Below are positions 33,281 to 41,541 of a stretch of 64,000 bases of DNA, piece after piece; positions within the stretch are counted from its first letter, which is position 1; each line of letters starts with the position of its first letter. The position numbers and the translations under genes were made by a program. This DNA is from Cryobacterium mannosilyticum (lineage in GTDB: Bacteria; Actinomycetota; Actinomycetes; Actinomycetales; Microbacteriaceae), in contig NZ_SOFM01000003.1 of assembly GCF_004402705.1 (NCBI RefSeq), forward strand, positions 1-64,000, given 5' to 3'. Under the pieces are notes generated by a model. It did no database searches. It was not told where the DNA came from and saw only the letters and a list, made by a program, of their open reading frames with translations.

Positions 33281-33344
33281 CTCGGCTCGTCAATCGTCGC
33301 CGGTTGTCCGAAACGGGCCCCGGCTGGCGCTTAGCATTGAGCCC

Positions 33345-34544
33345 ATGAAGACGGCGGAAATCGAAGAGCTCGTCGAGACGCTTGCCGCCGGTCTGGACCG
33401 CGCCCTGTCGCTCGAGGACCTCGACGGCGGGCTTGTCGCCTACAGCCGTGACCAGCCGCTCGCCGACAGCGTGCGGGTCAACTTCCTGCTGAGCAAGAAG
33501 GTGCCGGCCGACGTGAGTGCCTGGCAGCTGCGGCACGGCATCGCTGCGGCGGTGCGACCGGTCGTCGTGCCCGCCAACGCGGAGCTGGGGATGCTCGGGA
33601 GGGTGTGCGTGCCCTTGCTGGTGCGCGGTTTCCGGGTGGGCTACCTGTGGGCCCTGCAGGGATCGCAGGACGAGTCGCCGGAGGCGATCCTCGGCGAGCT
33701 GCCGGCCGTGCGCACCCAGCTCGACCGGCTCGCCGAACTGCTGCTCGACACGAACACGGCGGAATCCGAACACCGGAGGCAGCGCGAGGCGCTGTTCCTG
33801 GCCGCCTGCGCCGCCGATCCCGTGGCCGTCGACGAGATCGCGGACTGGCCGCAGATCCACGCCACCGGGCCCTGGCATGTCGCGACCCTGATCGACAGAC
33901 CCGCCGCCGAGCGGGAGGGCGGCGCCCTGCTGCAGCGCATCGCCGCCCTGCAGGCCACCGTCGGCATCGACGCGGCCCGTTTCAGCGCCGGCACCGACAC
34001 GCACGCGGTCGCGCTGCTGCGCGACTCCCCCGGCAAGCTGGTGCACGCCGAGGTCCTCGCCCGGTACGGGGCCGAGATCGCCCGCCGCGGCGGCCCGCCG
34101 GCCCGCCCCGACCTGATGGGGGTCAGCGAGGCCTTCCACGACCTGCGGCGCCTGCCGGAGGCCTACGCCCAATCCCGCAAGGCCGTGCAGGCCGCCGCCG
34201 TCGACAGCCGGCTCGGCGCCGTGGTCGACTACCGCCGGATCGGCGTGTATCAGTTCCTCGCTGCGGCCAGCCGCAACCTGGCCCCGGTGGAGTCGGTCTA
34301 CTTCACCGAGCTCCAGGACTTCGACGCCAACCGGGAGCTCCTGCCCATGCTGGAGTTGCTCTACGACACCGACGGGTCGGTGCAGGATGTCGCCGCCGGC
34401 CTGCACCTGCACCGCAGCAGCATCTACAACCGGTTGGCGAGGATCCGCTCCCTGATCGGCGCCGACCCGTTGGGCGGGCAGGTGCGGCTGGAACTGCACC
34501 TGGCGATGAAGGCCGACCGCTGGTCGCGGCGTCCCCGGATCTGA
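33345..34544 (+). CDS. PucR/CdaR-type transcriptional regulator, probable regulator of ald
   Basis: 399 residues. The C-terminal PucR-type helix-turn-helix (VQDVAAGLHLHRSSIYNRLA) follows LYDTDGS, as in the HTH_30 family. The middle region (about 130-300) fits the GGDEF-like sensory fold of these regulators. No membrane segment. The divergent position to ald and the resemblance in domain design to Bacillus AdeR, an alanine-responsive PucR protein, suggest that it senses alanine and activates ald. The ATG at 33345 is supported by the conserved start of the family-like N-terminus; the long frame upstream is antisense to ald. Confidence 0.85.
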   Translation: MKTAEIEELVETLAAGLDRALSLEDLDGGLVAYSRDQPLADSVRVNFLLSKKVPADVSAWQLRHGIAAAVRPVVVPANAELGMLGRVCVPLLVRGFRVGYLWALQGSQDESPEAILGELPAVRTQLDRLAELLLDTNTAESEHRRQREALFLAACAADPVAVDEIADWPQIHATGPWHVATLIDRPAAEREGGALLQRIAALQATVGIDAARFSAGTDTHAVALLRDSPGKLVHAEVLARYGAEIARRGGPPARPDLMGVSEAFHDLRRLPEAYAQSRKAVQAAAVDSRLGAVVDYRRIGVYQFLAAASRNLAPVESVYFTELQDFDANRELLPMLELLYDTDGSVQDVAAGLHLHRSSIYNRLARIRSLIGADPLGGQVRLELHLAMKADRWSRRPRI

Positions 34545-34580
34545 CGAAGCAGGGCCGGCCGGCCGGGTCAGCGGCGGCGG

Positions 34581-36092
34581 TCAGCGAACGAGCGCAGCCT
34601 TCTCCGCGCGGGCCTCGGCCTTCCACTCCTCGACCCGGGCCTGCTGCAGGGGTGCCTTGCGGTTGACGAACCAGGCGAGGCCGAGGGCCAGGAACCAGAT
34701 CGGGGCGACGACGAGTGCGAGGCGGGTGTCGTCGGCCTGACCGAGGGCCCAGAGCATGAACGCGAAGAACGCCAGCACCACCCACGGCATGAGCCGGGCA
34801 CCGGGCATCCTGTACTTCGACGCGGCATGCAGGTGGGGACGGCGCCGGAGGAACGCCAGGTAACTGACCATGATGATCGACCAGACGAACATGGTCAGCA
34901 CCGACGCCACCGAGGTGACGAGGGTGAAGGCACCCATGAACGAATCCCCCGTGTATAGCAGCACGACTCCGGCGAGCAGGAAGATGCAGGAGAACAGCAG
35001 GGCGTTCTGGGGAACCCGGCGGCTGCTCAACCTGCCGAAGGAGCGCGGCGCATTGCCGTCCTGGGCGAGGCCGTAGACCATCCGCGAGGTCGAGTAGATG
35101 CCGGAGTTGGCGCTGGACGCGGCGGAGGTGAGCACGACCAGGTTGATGACGATGGCCGCGATGCCCAGGCCCGCCAGGGTGAACATGCCGATGAAGGGGC
35201 TGCTGCCCGGGTCGATCGTGCGCCACGGGTTGACGGCCATGATGATGACCAGCGCGCCCACATAGAAGAGGAGCAGCCGCACCGGGATGGTGTTGATGGC
35301 GCGGGGAAGGTTCGTCTCCGGGTCTTTCGTCTCGGCGGCCGCGGTGCCCACGAGTTCGATTCCGGCGAAAGCGAAAATGGCGATCTGGAAGCCGAGTACG
35401 AAGCCGGCGACGCCGTGGGGGAACATCCCGCCGTCGTTCCAGATGTTCTCGAGGCCCGCGACGGCGCCGGAGGGCGAGGTGAAGTGGGTGGCGATCATGA
35501 CGATGCCGGTGACGATGAGGGCGAGGATGGCGAGCACCTTGACCAGGGCGAACCAGAACTCGGCCTCGCCGAATGCCTTCACGCTCGGCAGGTTGAGCAG
35601 GATCAGCACGACGGGCGTGAGCAGCGCTGGGATCCAGAGCGGCGTGCCCGGCGCCAGGACGTCGACATAGCCGGAGATCGCCACGATGTCTGCGACCCCG
35701 GTGACGACCCAGAACGCCCAGTATGACCAGCCGGTGAAGAAGCTCGCCCACGGGCCGAGCAGGTCGCCGGCGAAGTCGCTGAAGGACTTGTAGTCGAGGT
35801 TGGAGAGCAGGATCTCGCCCATCGCCCGCATCACGAAGAAGAGCATGAAGCCGATGATCGTGTAGACGAAGATGACGGCCGGCCCGGCGAGGGAGATGGT
35901 CTTGCCGGCACCCATGAACAGGCCGGTTCCGATGGTTCCGCCGATGGCGAGCATTTGGATGTGGCGGCGGCTCAGCGACCGGGCGAGCGGTGGGTCCAGG
36001 TGCGGGGCGGTGGCCGAACCGACGGGGCTCGTCGCCCCGGTTCGCGTGGTCCTGGTGCCGGTGGCGCCGGCCGCGTCGTTCTGATCAGGCAT
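34581..36092 (-). CDS. cycA: APC-family amino acid permease (D-serine/D-alanine/glycine type)
   Basis: 503 residues with 12 predicted helices. The N-terminal LSRRHIQMLAIGGTIGTGLF is the family substrate/Na-H site signature, followed by AGPAVIFVYTIIGF and FAFAGIELVGTAAAETKDPE. CycA-like proteins import D-Ala, D-Ser, Gly and often L-Ala; alanine transport suits the ald neighbour. Start ATG 36092 with GAGGAAAGAAG upstream; a longer frame begins at a distant codon without a Shine-Dalgarno. It converges with the PucR-type gene (36 bp between stops). The gene symbol is by similarity only. Confidence 0.85.
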   Translation of the reverse strand: MPDQNDAAGATGTRTTRTGATSPVGSATAPHLDPPLARSLSRRHIQMLAIGGTIGTGLFMGAGKTISLAGPAVIFVYTIIGFMLFFVMRAMGEILLSNLDYKSFSDFAGDLLGPWASFFTGWSYWAFWVVTGVADIVAISGYVDVLAPGTPLWIPALLTPVVLILLNLPSVKAFGEAEFWFALVKVLAILALIVTGIVMIATHFTSPSGAVAGLENIWNDGGMFPHGVAGFVLGFQIAIFAFAGIELVGTAAAETKDPETNLPRAINTIPVRLLLFYVGALVIIMAVNPWRTIDPGSSPFIGMFTLAGLGIAAIVINLVVLTSAASSANSGIYSTSRMVYGLAQDGNAPRSFGRLSSRRVPQNALLFSCIFLLAGVVLLYTGDSFMGAFTLVTSVASVLTMFVWSIIMVSYLAFLRRRPHLHAASKYRMPGARLMPWVVLAFFAFMLWALGQADDTRLALVVAPIWFLALGLAWFVNRKAPLQQARVEEWKAEARAEKAALVR

Positions 36093-36306
36093 GGGTCTTC
36101 TTTCCTCATCACGGCACAGACGCAGCCGCTCAGCGGACGACCACGTCAACCGCGCTGGGGCCTTCACGAACGTGACGACCGGGACAACTCGGAACTGAAG
36201 TTGCAACACTAAGGGCACAATCACGGGCGACGGGACGGGCGCCCGCGCGTGACCCGAACGAGGGGGTTCGCTTCGGCGCGCTCACCTGCCACAGGCGAAC
36301 GCGTGC

Positions 36307-36320
36307 TCGACAGGTGTCGA
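36307..36320. promoter_or_regulatory. second TCGACA-NN-TGTCGA palindrome, candidate operator
   Basis: TCGACA-GG-TGTCGA, same core as the palindrome at 33263, about 215 bp upstream of the permease start and in the 399-bp gap it shares with the DUF6230 gene. A looser repeat, CAGAAC-N11-GTTCTG, lies at 36331-36353. The site could serve either divergent gene. Confidence 0.5.
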
Positions 36321-36408
36321 CTGTTCCTCGCAGAACGGGCGACCACTGTTCTGCTTCGTCGGTCAGAGCTCGCGCACCCCCCTTTCGCGGCAATCAGCCC
36401 GCACCTTA

Positions 36409-36438
36409 TTGACAGTCCGACAATACCCTGCATATTCT
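36409..36438 (+). promoter_or_regulatory. promoter of the DUF6230 gene
   Basis: TTGACA (36409-36414), an 18-nt spacer and TATTCT (36433-36438) form a good sigma-70-type promoter about 53 nt before the ATG at 36492, giving a leader of roughly 45 nt with AAGGAGG. Confidence 0.65.
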
Positions 36439-36491
36439 GCACTCCGGGCGATACCGAAGTCGCCCGCACACTCATGTGTCAAGGAGGATCC

Positions 36492-37088
36492 ATGAAGTTC
36501 AAGAAACTCACGCAGTCCAGGCCAGGTCGCATCACGCTCGCTGTCATCCCCGTCACACTCGTGATGGGGGTACTGATGACGGGCGTCGCGCAGGGCGCCG
36601 TGCCCGTCGCCTTCGCGGTGTCGGGCAGCCAGTTCCAGATCGGCGCCAGCAAGCTCGACGGGACCGGCTTCTCACAGTATGCGGGCGTTGCCGTGCAGGC
36701 CGACGGCAAGACCATGCATCCGGTCGCGATCGCGAACATCGACTCGGCCTCGCTGACGGACCTGTGCCAGTCGGTCGTCACCGTGACGCCGCTGGGCACG
36801 CTCGGTCTGCTCATCAACGCGGGCGGCGGGGGCAATCCGGCCCAGGCCAGTGCCCTGCAGCTCGGGATGACGGACCTCCAGGGTGACGCGACATTCACCA
36901 ACATCCGCATCGGTGTCGACGCTTCCAAGGTCAACACCGCCGCCAAGGGCACCGCAGGCGATTTCGCCCAGGATGCCGACCACATCACGATCAACGGTCT
37001 CAAGCAGACGGCCTGGAGCACCCAGGCAGGCACGTTCGCCCTGAACGGCCTGCACATGCAGATCACCAACGGAACGAAGTGCTTCTAG
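36492..37088 (+). CDS. DUF6230 family exported protein
   Basis: 198 residues. An N-terminal membrane/signal segment (ITLAVIPVTLVMGVLMTGVAQ, residues 14-34) is followed by a beta-rich external domain with SGSQFQIGASKLDGTGFSQY and a C-terminal pair of Cys (one in SLTDLCQS, the other three residues from the end, TKCF). I recognise it as DUF6230, often mis-labelled cholesterol esterase in Streptomyces and paired with DUF6114, as here. Function unknown. The start is fixed by an ideal Shine-Dalgarno (AAGGAGG, 5 nt spacing). Confidence 0.8.
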   Translation: MKFKKLTQSRPGRITLAVIPVTLVMGVLMTGVAQGAVPVAFAVSGSQFQIGASKLDGTGFSQYAGVAVQADGKTMHPVAIANIDSASLTDLCQSVVTVTPLGTLGLLINAGGGGNPAQASALQLGMTDLQGDATFTNIRIGVDASKVNTAAKGTAGDFAQDADHITINGLKQTAWSTQAGTFALNGLHMQITNGTKCF

Positions 37089-37122
37089 CGCGACGCCCCT
37101 GAGAAGTCGCTCCGTTCGCCGG

Positions 37123-37153
37123 GGTGCCGGCCCGCCCGTGGCGGGCCGGCACC
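37123..37153 (+). terminator. strong hairpin between the DUF6230 and DUF6114 genes
   Basis: GGTGCCGGCCCGCC (37123-37136) and GGCGGGCCGGCACC (37140-37153) form a perfect 14-bp GC stem with a 3-nt loop. Without a U-run it may act as a partial terminator or mRNA stabiliser that sets the ratio of the two proteins. Confidence 0.6.
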
Positions 37154-37190
37154 TGCGGCGCTCCACCACCACAGCAAAGGAACCAATCGG

Positions 37191-38507
37191 GTGAACATTT
37201 TTCGACGCGCGACGACGATGGCAGCAGCAGGCCCGGATGAACCAGGCGCTGGTTCCCGGTTCGGCCGGTGGTACCGGACGCGGCCGGCCATCGGCGGTCT
37301 GCTGATAGCCGTCGCGGGAATCGAGATGCTGTTCTCCGGGCAACTGGACCTCGGCAACATCCGCATCCAGGTGGGCATCGAGGGGATGCAGGCGATGATC
37401 CTGCCGGTCGCCCTGATCACCCTCGGCGTGCTCATCCTCGCGATGCCGGCCCACCGCATGTTCTACGGAGTCATGTCCCTCACGTTCTCGATCTACGCTC
37501 TCGTCGGCGTCAACCTCGGCGGATTCTTCATCGGAACCCTCCTCGGTCTCATCGGCGGGGTCATGGCCGTGTCCTGGATGCCGCGGCGCGCTCCGGCCGC
37601 AGACTCCCCCGAACCCGCGGATGACGCCGCCCCGCACGACCCGGTCGGTCTCGCACTGATAGATCTGGAATTCCCTGCCTTCCGCTCCCCCTCGGAGTCG
37701 GGTGCCGAGCCTCCCACGCCGGTGCCGACCGGCCAGACGGGGATGCGTGCCGGGTCCTTCCTCGACAGGGTGTCGGCTTCCCCGACCCGGAGACGGCAAG
37801 GCCACGCCCTCGCAATCGTCGCGCTCGCGGTGCTTCTCGGTGCGTCTTCCGCAGGCCTGGCCACCGGCCCGTCGTTCGCGGACCCCGGAGTCACGACCCC
37901 GGCACCGACAGCGCCTGAGCCGCAGGTCTCGACACCGGCTCCGACTCCGACTCCGGACCCGACGCCTGTACCGACACCGACTCCCAGCCCGACGGCCGCG
38001 CCCCCGCCCGCCCCGACCACGGTGCCCCTGGCGGCGGCACCGGCACCATCCGTCACCCCGCCGGCCGCACTTCCTCCGGCCGCCGTCGACCAGGATGCGC
38101 CGGTAGCCGCCCCCACGGGGGGCCGGCTCCGCAGTTCCTCGGTCACCCTCGAGGGCGCGCGTTACATCGGTACCGTGGCGGTCACCCTCGCCGACGGCTC
38201 GACGAGAACCGTGCTCAAGATCACCGCAGACCGTGTCGGGCTTGATGCCTTCTCGCTCGACTCGACCGATCCCGCGGTCCGGATACCCGGCACGACCGCG
38301 ACGCAGGTCATCCTGGGCGGGTCCGTGACGATGTACTGCACGTCACTCTCCGGAAGCCTCGCCGACGGCACCCCCGTCGCCTTCGATCCGTCGACGCCGC
38401 CACCGCTGAATGCCGACCTGCCGTCGCTCACGAGTGCGACCGTCGGGCTCGTCACCGTGTCGAGCGTCACGGCGACCTTGACCGGTGCAGCCATGTCGGT
38501 CGGCTGA
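37191..38507 (+). CDS. DUF6114 domain membrane protein with long Pro/Thr-rich extension
   Basis: 438 residues. Residues 25-130 are the DUF6114 domain, four hydrophobic helices (GGLLIAVAGIEMLFSG, ALITLGVLILAMPA and following). A hydrophilic stretch, a fifth helix (HALAIVALAVLLGASSAGLATG, about 204-225), a Pro/Thr-rich spacer of PTPTP type (about 235-285) and a C-terminal beta-rich domain of about 120 residues follow. DUF6114 proteins are usually much shorter, so the C-terminal half looks like a fused external domain on a wall-spanning stalk. GTG start with AAAGGA. Follows the DUF6230 gene with a hairpin between. Confidence 0.78.
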   Translation: MNIFRRATTMAAAGPDEPGAGSRFGRWYRTRPAIGGLLIAVAGIEMLFSGQLDLGNIRIQVGIEGMQAMILPVALITLGVLILAMPAHRMFYGVMSLTFSIYALVGVNLGGFFIGTLLGLIGGVMAVSWMPRRAPAADSPEPADDAAPHDPVGLALIDLEFPAFRSPSESGAEPPTPVPTGQTGMRAGSFLDRVSASPTRRRQGHALAIVALAVLLGASSAGLATGPSFADPGVTTPAPTAPEPQVSTPAPTPTPDPTPVPTPTPSPTAAPPPAPTTVPLAAAPAPSVTPPAALPPAAVDQDAPVAAPTGGRLRSSSVTLEGARYIGTVAVTLADGSTRTVLKITADRVGLDAFSLDSTDPAVRIPGTTATQVILGGSVTMYCTSLSGSLADGTPVAFDPSTPPPLNADLPSLTSATVGLVTVSSVTATLTGAAMSVG

Positions 38508-39018
38508 CCGCGGGCGATGTGTGCCCCTATCTGGGGACAAAGGAGACCTCCCCAGGGCATCGGCGCTACATAGCCCATGCGCCAGTGAGCACGCGACTGC
38601 GGGCGCAGATGGAACTGGAGTGGTGACTTCGTGACCCCAACTGGCCAGCCCGCCGCCCGCGGCATATTGAATACCGCGGTTTTCCGCGTTCGCATTGATG
38701 CAGTGCACGCGCTGACACGGATGAGTACGGGTCGATTCTGGTCATGATGGTCTGTCTGTCCCACGGGCTCTCCTCCGACGGATTCTGCGCTCGATGGGTC
38801 GGGCGATGAAGTGGGTCGCATCCGTTCTCACGCAGACGGGTGGCGCAGCAAACGGCGGTCGAGGCGCTGACTCGAGCGCACGTTCACTTTATGAGGGACG
38901 AAAGGACTACCGGCCGTAGCTCCGGTGCCCGGTGCCGCGGACTGTGAACGGGGCTCGTCGCGCCAGAAGGGTCAGCTCAGTGAGCCGGCGTACGATCTCC
39001 AGCTGCGCCCGCAAGCCG
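38508..39018. other. intergenic, no gene recognised
   Basis: About 510 bp between the DUF6114 gene and the first accessory gene. Frames on both strands are short and lack Shine-Dalgarno sites or family-like composition; no tRNA or clear hairpin was seen. GC content seems lower than in the flanking core region. Confidence 0.5.
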
Positions 39019-39414
39019 TCAGCTTGGGCGATGTGGTTCGGGTGTGATACGCCTCGTAGCCGGTACCGCCGCCAGGGCCGCGCGCGACAATGCGAATCCG
39101 GCAACAATGACGAGGAGCAGGCCAAGACCGGCCCCCGTGGTGAGTGGCCAGTTGGTGATTGTCGACGAGACCGTGCCTCCGTCTGCCGCCGTCCAGGTGC
39201 AGCCATATCCGATCGGCACGGCCGACGCGAAGGAATCGACCAAGCTCCCCTCCGCCCGAAGAGCTCCAGACGGCAGCGAGGCGTATGTGCAACGGTCGTA
39301 CGCGAGACGAAAGTCACCAACCGTCGCTAACCCATAGGACATGAGCAGTAGAACGACCCCGACCACTCCGGCCGGAATCGCGAGACTTCGAACGCGAACT
39401 GCTCTCTTCGACAT
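39019..39414 (-). CDS. small membrane protein, unknown function
   Basis: 131 residues with two membrane helices (IPAGVVGVVLLLMSYGLATV near 13-32 and GAGLGLLLVIVAGFALSR near 95-112) and about 60 external residues between them with two Cys (RCTYAS, GYGCTWT). ATG 39414 is preceded by GAGGGGGGACAA, a good Shine-Dalgarno. Its 5' end lies 88 nt inside the upstream gene in another frame. No family recognised. Confidence 0.65.
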   Translation of the reverse strand: MSKRAVRVRSLAIPAGVVGVVLLLMSYGLATVGDFRLAYDRCTYASLPSGALRAEGSLVDSFASAVPIGYGCTWTAADGGTVSSTITNWPLTTGAGLGLLLVIVAGFALSRAALAAVPATRRITPEPHRPS

Positions 39415-39695
39415 TTGTCCCCCCTCGCGCAGACGTTCAGCATCTTACTTCTGAGCTGTCGGCAGTTCGCCAATTCACGGAGAGCGTCTTCGATTTCTGA
39501 CTTCTTGAACCCCGCTAGTTGCAGCGAATCCCGAATCCTCGCCTCGGCACGTTCTTGCCGGCTTCGCGCCCGATCTGACGAGCGCGTTAGTCGCCAGTAT
39601 CTGAACAGCTTGGCTGCCAGGAGGAGTGCATAGAGCGCGATTCCAAGGACGACCAGTGAGAGCACGGCCCCAGCGAATGCGTTCACAATTTCCAC
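39327..39695 (-). CDS. small membrane-anchored protein, unknown function
   Basis: 122 residues. The N-terminal helix (NAFAGAVLSLVVLGIALYALLLAAKLF) is followed by a charged helical region with RQERAEARIRDSLQLAGFKK and EIEDALRELA. GTG start with GAGGA upstream. The last 30 residues overlap the start of the next gene out of frame; the natural stop may lie earlier if a frameshift has occurred. No family recognised. Confidence 0.55.
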   Translation of the reverse strand: MEIVNAFAGAVLSLVVLGIALYALLLAAKLFRYWRLTRSSDRARSRQERAEARIRDSLQLAGFKKSEIEDALRELANCRQLRSKMLNVCARGDKCRREQFAFEVSRFRPEWSGSFYCSCPMG

Positions 39696-39941
39696 TGTGA
39701 GAGTCCTCTTTTGAATCTCGTCCCAGCCGCACGAAACGACTGAAACGAATGGCGGGAAGAGACGGAAGGTCTAACAGCGATTCCCCGATGCCCCCTCGGG
39801 TGGCCACAGCTTATGGCCGTGGCCCTGGATACTCAACCCAACGCCCGGCTTCGATAGGTAGTCGCTGGCAAGCGTTCCCTCGTGGGTACATTCGTGAGAC
39901 CCGACACGACCTAGAGCGGCGCGGTGTTGGTCTCCAGTCTG

Positions 39942-40370
39942 CTAAGCGCGCGGGTTGCCGATGCGTTCCATCCACGTCTCGGGAATATCCAAGGCGGTGA
40001 ACCCTAACTTGGAATACAAGCCGTGGGCATCGTTGGTCGAGAGAGCGATGCGCCTCAGCCCAAGTGGCTCACACTCTTCAAGGACCCCCGCGATGAGCAC
40101 ACCGCCAATGCCGCGACCGCGAACCTCGGGGTCGACGAATACGTCGCAGAGCCACGCAAAAGTCACTCCGTCCGTGATGATGCGTGCGTAGGCGACTTGC
40201 TTGTTCGATTCCGTGTCGTAGACGCCGAAGTTTCGTGAGCCGTCTATGGCCGCATCCTGCCTGGCACGCGAGCGCCCCGGCGCCCAATAAGACTGCTCGC
40301 TGATCCAGCGATGCACCTGGTCACGGTCTATCTCGGCAACGTCGGCAGAGAACCGATAATTCGAATCCAT
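39942..40370 (-). CDS. GNAT family N-acetyltransferase
   Basis: 142 residues. Acetyl-CoA binding motif A is CDVFVDPEVRGRGIGGVLIAG (positions about 75-95, with the RGRGIG pyrophosphate loop), followed by RRIALSTNDAHGLYSKLGF, the motif B region. Resembles small-molecule or protein acetyltransferases of the YpeA/AttT type; substrate unknown. ATG 40370 is preceded directly by ATAGGGGG and by a TAGATA -10-like element, so translation may be leaderless. Downstream 245 bp contain no gene. Confidence 0.85.
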   Translation of the reverse strand: MDSNYRFSADVAEIDRDQVHRWISEQSYWAPGRSRARQDAAIDGSRNFGVYDTESNKQVAYARIITDGVTFAWLCDVFVDPEVRGRGIGGVLIAGVLEECEPLGLRRIALSTNDAHGLYSKLGFTALDIPETWMERIGNPRA

Positions 40371-40587
40371 CCCCCTATCTAATCGGTCCTGGGCGAACTG
40401 CGCCCAAACATTCACTAGGCAGCAACGCACATGCCCGCTAGGGGTTCCCTCAGCAATTACCTCGGTGACATCATTCTTTTGTTACCGATCCGATCCAACG
40501 GACGCCCTCCCGATCGCGCTCACGAGCGGGCTTGATAGACACGAAGTCCCCAAGATGTCACTGTGCCCCTACCGTGGAATTTGATCC

Positions 40588-41066
40588 GTGCAGCTATTGG
40601 GGGACGCTTTGGATTCTGGACTTCCGCACCGACTCGGCCGCCGCATCGTTGCTGTGCTTGCCGCGGCCGCACTAGCGGTGCTGTGCTTGGTGGCAGTGGC
40701 CGGGTGGCTCCTACTTCGGGACTCACGGGTTGACCTTCAGCCCGAATACTTTGTGGGCGAGGAAGGCCCCGGGATCGGAATCCCCCTTCTCGCCGGAGCC
40801 AACGACGTCACAGCATCGATATGCGAGGCAGAGTTTCCCTGCGCGTCGGCGTGGGGTTCGGGTCAAATGGTGCTGATGAAGTTCGCGTCCAAGAACGACG
40901 CCGCCGCTGCCGCGCGGTCGCTCGGATCCTCGGGCTATCGGTCGGATCCTCGGGCTATCGGTCGGATTGGCTTGTTGCCAATTTCATCGACGAGTCAGTC
41001 TCAGAAGCGGAGCGCAGATACGCCGCCGAGGTGATCGATGGAGCGTGGCAAAGCGAGGTGGACTGA
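40588..41066 (+). pseudogene. membrane-anchored protein gene frameshifted by a 20-bp tandem duplication
   Basis: The first 115 codons encode an N-terminal membrane helix (IVAVLAAAALAVLCLVAVAGW) and an external domain with two Cys (SICEAEFPCAS). At 40923 the 20-nt sequence CGGATCCTCGGGCTATCGGT is present twice in tandem. Twenty is not a multiple of three, so the frame shifts and stops at 41034 after an aberrant tail. Removing one copy restores a 152-residue protein ending SERRYAAEV-like, in the frame that stops at 41066 (SDWLVANFIDESVSEAERRY). The repeat could expand or contract, so this may be reversible. Start GTG 40588, or TTG 40609 which has GGGGGA upstream. Confidence 0.75.
40923..40962 (+). 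repeat. 20-bp perfect tandem duplication
   Basis: Two adjacent identical 20-nt units plus the first five bases of a third. It lies inside a coding region and breaks its frame, see the pseudogene entry. Confidence 0.95.
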
Positions 41067-41261
41067 GCCGCCTTGGACGGCCGCCTCCGGCTGATCATCC
41101 CGTGTGGACGACTTCCGACAAACCCGCGGGAGCGGCGATCAGCTGCTCATCATTCGGACACCCTCTTCATCGTTCAGCACAAGTGAGCGTTCCGGAGAGG
41201 GTTCCGTAGACGCATCTTCACGGGGGTCCTATCTTGAAGTATCCAAACGAACGGAACCGTC

Positions 41262-41510
41262 ATGGACAATCCAGTCGCATTTGCAGTCGCTCTCGCATCC
41301 GTCGTCGCCGTCCTCTACGTCGCTGCGATCGCGTACGCCATCGCCCAGATCGCGCGAACCCGCGACCTGTTCGAGGTGGAGAAAGCCCTCTGGATGATCG
41401 CCATCGTATTCGCGCCTCTGCTGGGCGCACTCGTTTGGTACTTCGCCGGGCCACACCCATTCGGCGTCGCCGAGTCCCCTGCGACGAAGCCTGCTTCCCG
41501 ACCTTCTTGA
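41262..41510 (+). CDS. PLDc_N domain small membrane protein (copy 1)
   Basis: 82 residues with two helices (VAFAVALASVVAVLYVAAIAYA and WMIAIVFAPLLGALVWYFAG). The second ends in the GALVWYFAGPHPFG motif typical of the phospholipase D-nuclease N-terminal (PLDc_N) domain, a small membrane module of unknown function. A paralogue lies at 47145, and even the upstream DNA (TGAAGTA...CGGAACCG before the ATG) is shared, so they arose by duplication. Confidence 0.82.
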   Translation: MDNPVAFAVALASVVAVLYVAAIAYAIAQIARTRDLFEVEKALWMIAIVFAPLLGALVWYFAGPHPFGVAESPATKPASRPS

Positions 41511-41541
41511 ACTCGTTCCCGAGACAACCCCGGAGGTGGGC

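Noticed and set aside
31887..33344. Upstream 5' extension of the PucR-type regulator frame
   Set aside because: The extension runs antisense through ald; the family-like protein begins at 33345.
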